Source: an uncultured Collinsella sp.
Lineage (GTDB): Bacteria > Actinomycetota > Coriobacteriia > Coriobacteriales > Coriobacteriaceae
Assembly: GCA_900551665.1 (NCBI GenBank)
Contig: URWW01000045.1
Location: 1-10,739, forward strand
Reading direction: 5' to 3'
DNA: 10,739 nucleotides
The position numbers were made by a program, and so were the translations under genes. Every line of letters begins with the position of its first letter. Positions within the stretch are counted from its first letter, which is position 1. Below the pieces are notes generated by a model. It was not told where the DNA came from. It made no database searches and worked only from the letters and a program-made list of their open reading frames with translations. This document shows, piece after piece, positions 7,601-10,739 of this stretch.

Positions 7601-8884
7601 ATGACGCGTCCCTTCGCCTGCGTGGTCAACCTGGGTTGCCGGGTCAACCGCGTCGAATCCGACCGCATCACCTCCGACCTCGTGGGCGCCGGCTTTTCGC
7701 TGGTCGATCAGGACGAGGCCGACATCATCGTCATCAACACCTGCGCCGTCACGGGCGAGGCGGAGTCCAAGACGCGCAAGGCCGTGCGCCATGCGTTGGG
7801 GCTCCCGCGCGAGCCGATCGTGGTGGTGACGGGCTGCGTGGTCAACCTGCATCCCAACGAGCTCACCGACCTGTCGCCGAGGGTCATTGCCCAGCCATCC
7901 AAGATCGATGTCGCCCGGACCGCCGCCGACGCGGCGGGCCTGCCCGCGCGCACGGTCAACCTCGACGAGGGACACGATCTTGCCGACCTGCTCGGCCGCT
8001 CGCGCCTGGGCGTCAAGGTGCAGGACGGCTGCAACAACCGCTGCTCGTACTGCATCGTGTGGAAGGCGCGCGGACCTGAGCGTTCCGTGCCGGTTGCCTC
8101 CGTGCTCGAACAGGTGCGTCGCGCCGAGCGCGCGGGCATCCCAGAGGTCGTCCTCACCGGCGTGAACCTCGGTGCCTACGACGGCATCGATGCGTCCGAC
8201 TCGCACGTCGAGATCGACGAGCTGCTTGACATCATTCTCGAGCAGACGGACATCCCTCAGGTGAGGCTGTCCTCGCTTGAGCCCATGGACGTCCACGACC
8301 GCCTCATAGATGCCATGGTCGCGGGTGGGGAGCGCGTCGCCCCGTTCCTGCACCTCCCGTTGCAGTCCGGCTGCACGGCCACGCTCGAGCGCATGAACCG
8401 CCCCTATACGGCCGAGCAATACGAGGCCATGGTCGACCGCATCCGCACCAAGCTCCCGAACGCTGCCATCTCCTGCGACATCATCGCCGGCTTCCCCGGC
8501 GAGACGGATGATGAGTTCGCCGAGAGCCGCGCCCTGTGCGAACGCGTGGGCTTTTCCCGCATGCACGTGTTCCGCTACAGCGCCCGCCCCGGTACTCCCG
8601 CCGCCACCGCTCCCAGCCAGGTGGCGCCCGAGGTCATGGCCTCCCGCTCGAGCGAGCTCCGCCATGTGGCCGAGAGCACCTCGCAGGCCGACGCGCGTGC
8701 GCGCATCGGCGCGTGCGAGACGGCAGTGCTCGAGTTTGGCAACCGCGGCACGCTCGGCAGCTTCCATCGCGTGATCGTGGACGATGCCGGCACCGACCGC
8801 ACGGGCCAGCTCGTCCGCGTGAAGATCACGGGCATGGACGACCGCGGCCTGCTGCATGCGAGCATGGGGGAGAGCGACCTATGA
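7601..8884 (+). CDS. mtaB: tRNA t6A37 methylthiotransferase MtaB
   Basis: Radical SAM enzyme that adds a methylthio group to N6-threonylcarbamoyladenosine at position 37 of tRNAs reading ANN codons, giving ms2t6A. The 427 residues show the three-part family plan. The N-terminal MTTase domain has auxiliary-cluster ligands Cys13, Cys48 and Cys79. The radical SAM core has CNNRCSYC (Cys144, Cys148, Cys151), followed by EVVLTGVNLGAY (182-193), RLSSLEP (222-228), HLPLQSG (251-257) and DIIAGFPGET (293-302). A C-terminal TRAM-like domain spans about 365-425. These motifs fit MtaB (YqeV) better than MiaB or RimO, since LGCRVN and the lack of the MiaB-type QMN block are MtaB traits. AGGA (7587-7590) gives a modest ribosome-binding site 10 nt before ATG. 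The stop overlaps the phoH start in ATGA. dnaJ-mtaB linkage is also seen in Firmicutes. Confidence 0.93.
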   Translation: MTRPFACVVNLGCRVNRVESDRITSDLVGAGFSLVDQDEADIIVINTCAVTGEAESKTRKAVRHALGLPREPIVVVTGCVVNLHPNELTDLSPRVIAQPSKIDVARTAADAAGLPARTVNLDEGHDLADLLGRSRLGVKVQDGCNNRCSYCIVWKARGPERSVPVASVLEQVRRAERAGIPEVVLTGVNLGAYDGIDASDSHVEIDELLDIILEQTDIPQVRLSSLEPMDVHDRLIDAMVAGGERVAPFLHLPLQSGCTATLERMNRPYTAEQYEAMVDRIRTKLPNAAISCDIIAGFPGETDDEFAESRALCERVGFSRMHVFRYSARPGTPAATAPSQVAPEVMASRSSELRHVAESTSQADARARIGACETAVLEFGNRGTLGSFHRVIVDDAGTDRTGQLVRVKITGMDDRGLLHASMGESDL

Positions 8885-9951
8885 GCACCGGGACCGCGCG
8901 TGTGCGCCTGAGCATCCCCGAGGGCGTCGACCCCGGTGCCGTTACCGGGGCGTCCGACGAGTTGCTCCGCGCGATTGAGGCGCTGAGCGATGCGGACGTC
9001 ACGCTGCGCGGCGACACCGTCTCGATTGCGGGCGATCCCGCGGAGGTCGAGCTTCTCACGCGCGTGTTCCAACAGCTGTTCGCGGCCGCCCGCGAGGGCG
9101 ATCGCCTCCGCGCCGACGACGTCGAGCGCCTCATCGGCGCCCTTCGCCGCGAAGATGCGCGCGCTTTGCGTTCGCACGACGACGTCCTGCTCACGTATCA
9201 CGGCAAGGCCATTCGCGCCAAGACCCCCGGCCAGCGCCGCTACATCGAGGGCATCCGCAACAACACCGTGACGTTTTGCCTTGGGCCCGCGGGCACCGGC
9301 AAAACCTATCTGGCCATGGCCATGGCCGTATGCGCCCTGCAGCGCCGCGACATCGGCCGCATCGTACTTACGCGCCCGGCCGTGGAGGCCGGCGAGAACC
9401 TGGGCTTCTTACCCGGCACGCTCGAGGAAAAGGTGGACCCCTACGTCCGCCCGCTCTACGACGCGCTATTCGACATGATGGACGCCGAGCGCGTCCATGA
9501 GCTCGTCGAACGCGGGGTCATCGAGATCGCGCCGTTGGCCTACATGCGCGGCCGCACCCTGAACGACGCGTTCGTCATTCTGGACGAGGCGCAAAACACC
9601 ACGCCCGAGCAGATGAAGATGTTCCTCACTCGTCTCGGCTTCAATTCCAAGTTCGTGATCACCGGCGACGCCACACAGCGCGACCTGCCCGGCAAACGCG
9701 GCGGCCTGACCGACGTGGCGAACATCCTCTCGGGTGTCGAGGACATCGCGTTCGTCGAACTCGAGCGTGCCGACGTGGTCCGCCACAGCCTGGTTGGTAA
9801 AATCGTGGAAGCCTACGAGGCCTTCGACGCCCAGCCCCATGGTCTCAATGGGGGACAGGTACTAATTGGTACGCCCGGTGCCGGTGGCAAGGCCGCGGTG
9901 AAGGCCCGTCACAAGGGAAAGGATGATGGACATGTCCGTGCTCATCAGTAA
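8881..9951 (+). CDS. phoH: PhoH-family P-loop ATPase (PhoH/YbeZ type)
   Basis: Cytoplasmic ATPase of the PhoH/YbeZ group, generally found beside ybeY and thought to act with it in RNA processing. Of 356 residues, about 1-110 form the family's N-terminal nucleic-acid-binding-like region. The ATPase core has Walker A GPAGTGKT (135-142), LTRPAVEAGENLGFLPG (163-179), the YMRGRTLNDAFVILDEAQN segment with Walker B (221-239), and ITGDATQRDLP (260-270). The conserved fold ends near AYEAFD (311-316). The remaining 40 residues are Gly/Lys/His-rich and unlike the family; residues about 323-331 are encoded by a half copy of the GGGGACAGGTAC repeat. The ATG overlaps the mtaB stop (ATGA), with GGGGGAGAG at 8866-8874 as ribosome-binding site. 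The 3' end overlaps ybeY by 29 nt. Family assignment is firm; the RNA-processing role is inferred from linkage. Confidence 0.94.
   Translation: MSTGTARVRLSIPEGVDPGAVTGASDELLRAIEALSDADVTLRGDTVSIAGDPAEVELLTRVFQQLFAAAREGDRLRADDVERLIGALRREDARALRSHDDVLLTYHGKAIRAKTPGQRRYIEGIRNNTVTFCLGPAGTGKTYLAMAMAVCALQRRDIGRIVLTRPAVEAGENLGFLPGTLEEKVDPYVRPLYDALFDMMDAERVHELVERGVIEIAPLAYMRGRTLNDAFVILDEAQNTTPEQMKMFLTRLGFNSKFVITGDATQRDLPGKRGGLTDVANILSGVEDIAFVELERADVVRHSLVGKIVEAYEAFDAQPHGLNGGQVLIGTPGAGGKAAVKARHKGKDDGHVRAHQ
9849..9872. repeat. Half GGGGACAGGTAC repeat inside the 3' end of phoH
   Basis: The stretch holds GGGGACAGGTAC-T-AATTGGTAC: the complete left arm and apical loop of the repeat family plus the first bases of the right arm, GTAC (9859-9862 with 9869-9872), after which the match is lost. 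Its first 18 bases of core differ at one position from the copy after the deaminase gene. It is read in frame as the PhoH tail residues NGGQVLIGT, beyond the last conserved block of the protein. Confidence 0.7.
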
Positions 9952-10441
9952 CGACGCGAGCCTCGACACGCTGCTGTCCGAGGACGAGGTCTGCGCGATC
10001 GCGGCGCACGTGCTCGCCGCCGAGGGCGTGGAGCGCGATGTCGAGATCTCGCTCTCCTATGTGGACGAGGACGAGATGCACGAGCTCAACCGCCAGTGGC
10101 GCGACATCGACCGCACCACCGACGTGCTCTCGTTCGAGTGCGATTCCGCCTTTGACGAGGACATCCCGTTGGACGAGGTCCTCGAGCTGGGCGACATCAT
10201 CCTCGCGCCCGAGGTCATCGCACACCAGGCGCCGGGCTTTGGGAACGACCCCGCCGATGAGTGCCGTCTTATGCTCGTCCACGGGCTGCTGCACCTGCTC
10301 GGCTACGACCATATCGAGGACGACGAGGCTGAGGAGATGGAGGCCCGCGAGGACGCGCTTCTGCGCGAGCTGGCCGTCCAGCGCGGCGACGACCCCTCCA
10401 AGGTGGAGGTCGGCCCCATTACCAACCACGCACACGACTAG
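9923..10441 (+). CDS. ybeY: Endoribonuclease YbeY (16S rRNA maturation)
   Basis: Zinc-dependent single-strand endoribonuclease that takes part in 16S rRNA 3'-end maturation and ribosome quality control. The 172-residue protein carries the diagnostic metal-binding motif HGLLHLLGYDH (His120, His124, His130) and the upstream family blocks MHELNRQWRDIDRTTDVLSF (52-71) and LGDIILAPEVI (89-99). Three in-frame ATGs are possible (9923, 9926, 9932). AAGGG at 9913-9917 serves the first two and AAAGG at 9918-9922 the third, so the start is uncertain by three codons. All three lie inside the end of phoH, and the two are probably translationally coupled. Pairing with phoH is widespread and supports both calls. 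The acidic tail (131-143) and the last 20 residues are less conserved. Confidence 0.95.
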   Translation: MMDMSVLISNDASLDTLLSEDEVCAIAAHVLAAEGVERDVEISLSYVDEDEMHELNRQWRDIDRTTDVLSFECDSAFDEDIPLDEVLELGDIILAPEVIAHQAPGFGNDPADECRLMLVHGLLHLLGYDHIEDDEAEEMEAREDALLRELAVQRGDDPSKVEVGPITNHAHD

Positions 10442-10449
10442 GAGCTGCC

Positions 10450-10739
10450 ATGATCCCGGGTTCCAATAAGGACCATCCGTCCTTCATCCGTTCGTTCGGC
10501 TACGCGATCGAGGGCTTTGTCACCGCGGTCAAGACCGAGCGCAACATCAAGGTCATGCTGGTTGCCGGCGTGTTGACGGTGATCATGGGCTTTGTGGCAA
10601 AGCTGCAGCTCATCAGCTGGGCGCTCATCGCCATCTGCATCGGACTGGTGATCTTTGCCGAGCTGTGCAATACCGCCATGGAGGCCATCGTCGACCTGGC
10701 CACGCAGGAGCTGCACCCGCTTGCCAAGCGCGCCAAGGA
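10450..10739 (+). CDS. dgkA: DgkA-family diacylglycerol/undecaprenol kinase, 3' end outside the window
   Basis: Small integral membrane lipid kinase; Gram-positive members phosphorylate undecaprenol to supply the carrier for cell-wall synthesis, while proteobacterial ones recycle diacylglycerol. The window holds 96 codons and no stop. The N-terminus SFIRSFGYAIEGF (11-23), the TERNIKVML stretch (29-37) with conserved Glu30-Arg-Asn, two hydrophobic segments (about 35-50 and 54-72) and the catalytic ELCNTAMEAIVDL (71-83, with Glu71, Asn74 and Glu78) are clear. HPLAKRAK (89-96) continues the family pattern into the missing third helix. GGAG (10441-10444) directly follows the ybeY stop and lies 5 nt before the ATG. 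The order phoH-ybeY-dgkA matches Firmicutes. An undecaprenol substrate is inferred. Confidence 0.9.
   Translation, partial: MIPGSNKDHPSFIRSFGYAIEGFVTAVKTERNIKVMLVAGVLTVIMGFVAKLQLISWALIAICIGLVIFAELCNTAMEAIVDLATQELHPLAKRAK

Noticed and set aside
6992..8857. 621-codon open frame on the minus strand opposite dnaJ and mtaB
   Set aside because: It mirrors two securely identified genes, and its His/Ala/Gly/Asp/Val-rich composition is typical of antisense frames in high-GC DNA. It shows no domain.

Overview
This window is a dense, entirely plus-strand stretch of housekeeping genes from a high-GC bacterium. The best guess is a member of the Coriobacteriia, probably Collinsella or a close relative. 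That rests on strong G/C preference at third codon positions, protein sequences that look right for that class, and short palindromic repeats built on a GGGGAC-R-GGT-R-C core, which I associate with those genomes. The taxonomic call is inference, because no search was possible.

Layout: a terminator hairpin of an unseen upstream gene (14-39) is followed by lepA (translation factor EF4), which overlaps by 4 nt a dusB-type tRNA-dihydrouridine synthase starting at TTG. A 265-bp gap then holds an AT-rich island bounded by a 13-nt inverted repeat. After it come hemW (radical-SAM heme chaperone) and a ComEB-type dCMP deaminase. A 213-bp gap follows with palindromic repeats and a TATAAT box. It leads to a membrane-anchored DnaJ variant that stands alone, then a conventional dnaJ. 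From dnaJ onwards the genes are tightly packed: dnaJ, mtaB (tRNA ms2t6A methylthiotransferase), phoH, ybeY (rRNA maturation endonuclease), and the start of a dgkA-family lipid kinase cut by the window edge. mtaB/phoH overlap by 4 nt and phoH/ybeY by 29 nt, so this is a probable operon.

The order lepA - hemW - dnaJ - mtaB - phoH - ybeY - dgkA is a compressed version of a gene cluster known from Bacillus-type Firmicutes (lepA-hemW-hrcA-grpE-dnaK-dnaJ-prmA-rsmE-mtaB, and phoH...ybeY-dgkA-cdd-era). Here hrcA, grpE, dnaK, prmA and rsmE are missing, dusB and a deaminase have been added, and an extra DnaJ-like gene precedes dnaJ. The theme is translation, tRNA/rRNA modification and protein folding.

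Most of the window is ordinary. Two things stand out. (1) The first DnaJ-like protein keeps its J domain, Gly/Phe region and all four zinc-finger CxxC motifs, but replaces the second client-binding lobe and the dimerisation region with about three transmembrane helices. (2) One family of GGGGAC palindromes occurs as a near-perfect 61-nt hairpin and a partial copy between genes. It also occurs inside two coding sequences in frame: a complete small palindrome in a loop of hemW, and a half copy in the C-terminal tail of phoH. This is reminiscent of protein-coding palindromic elements described in Rickettsia.
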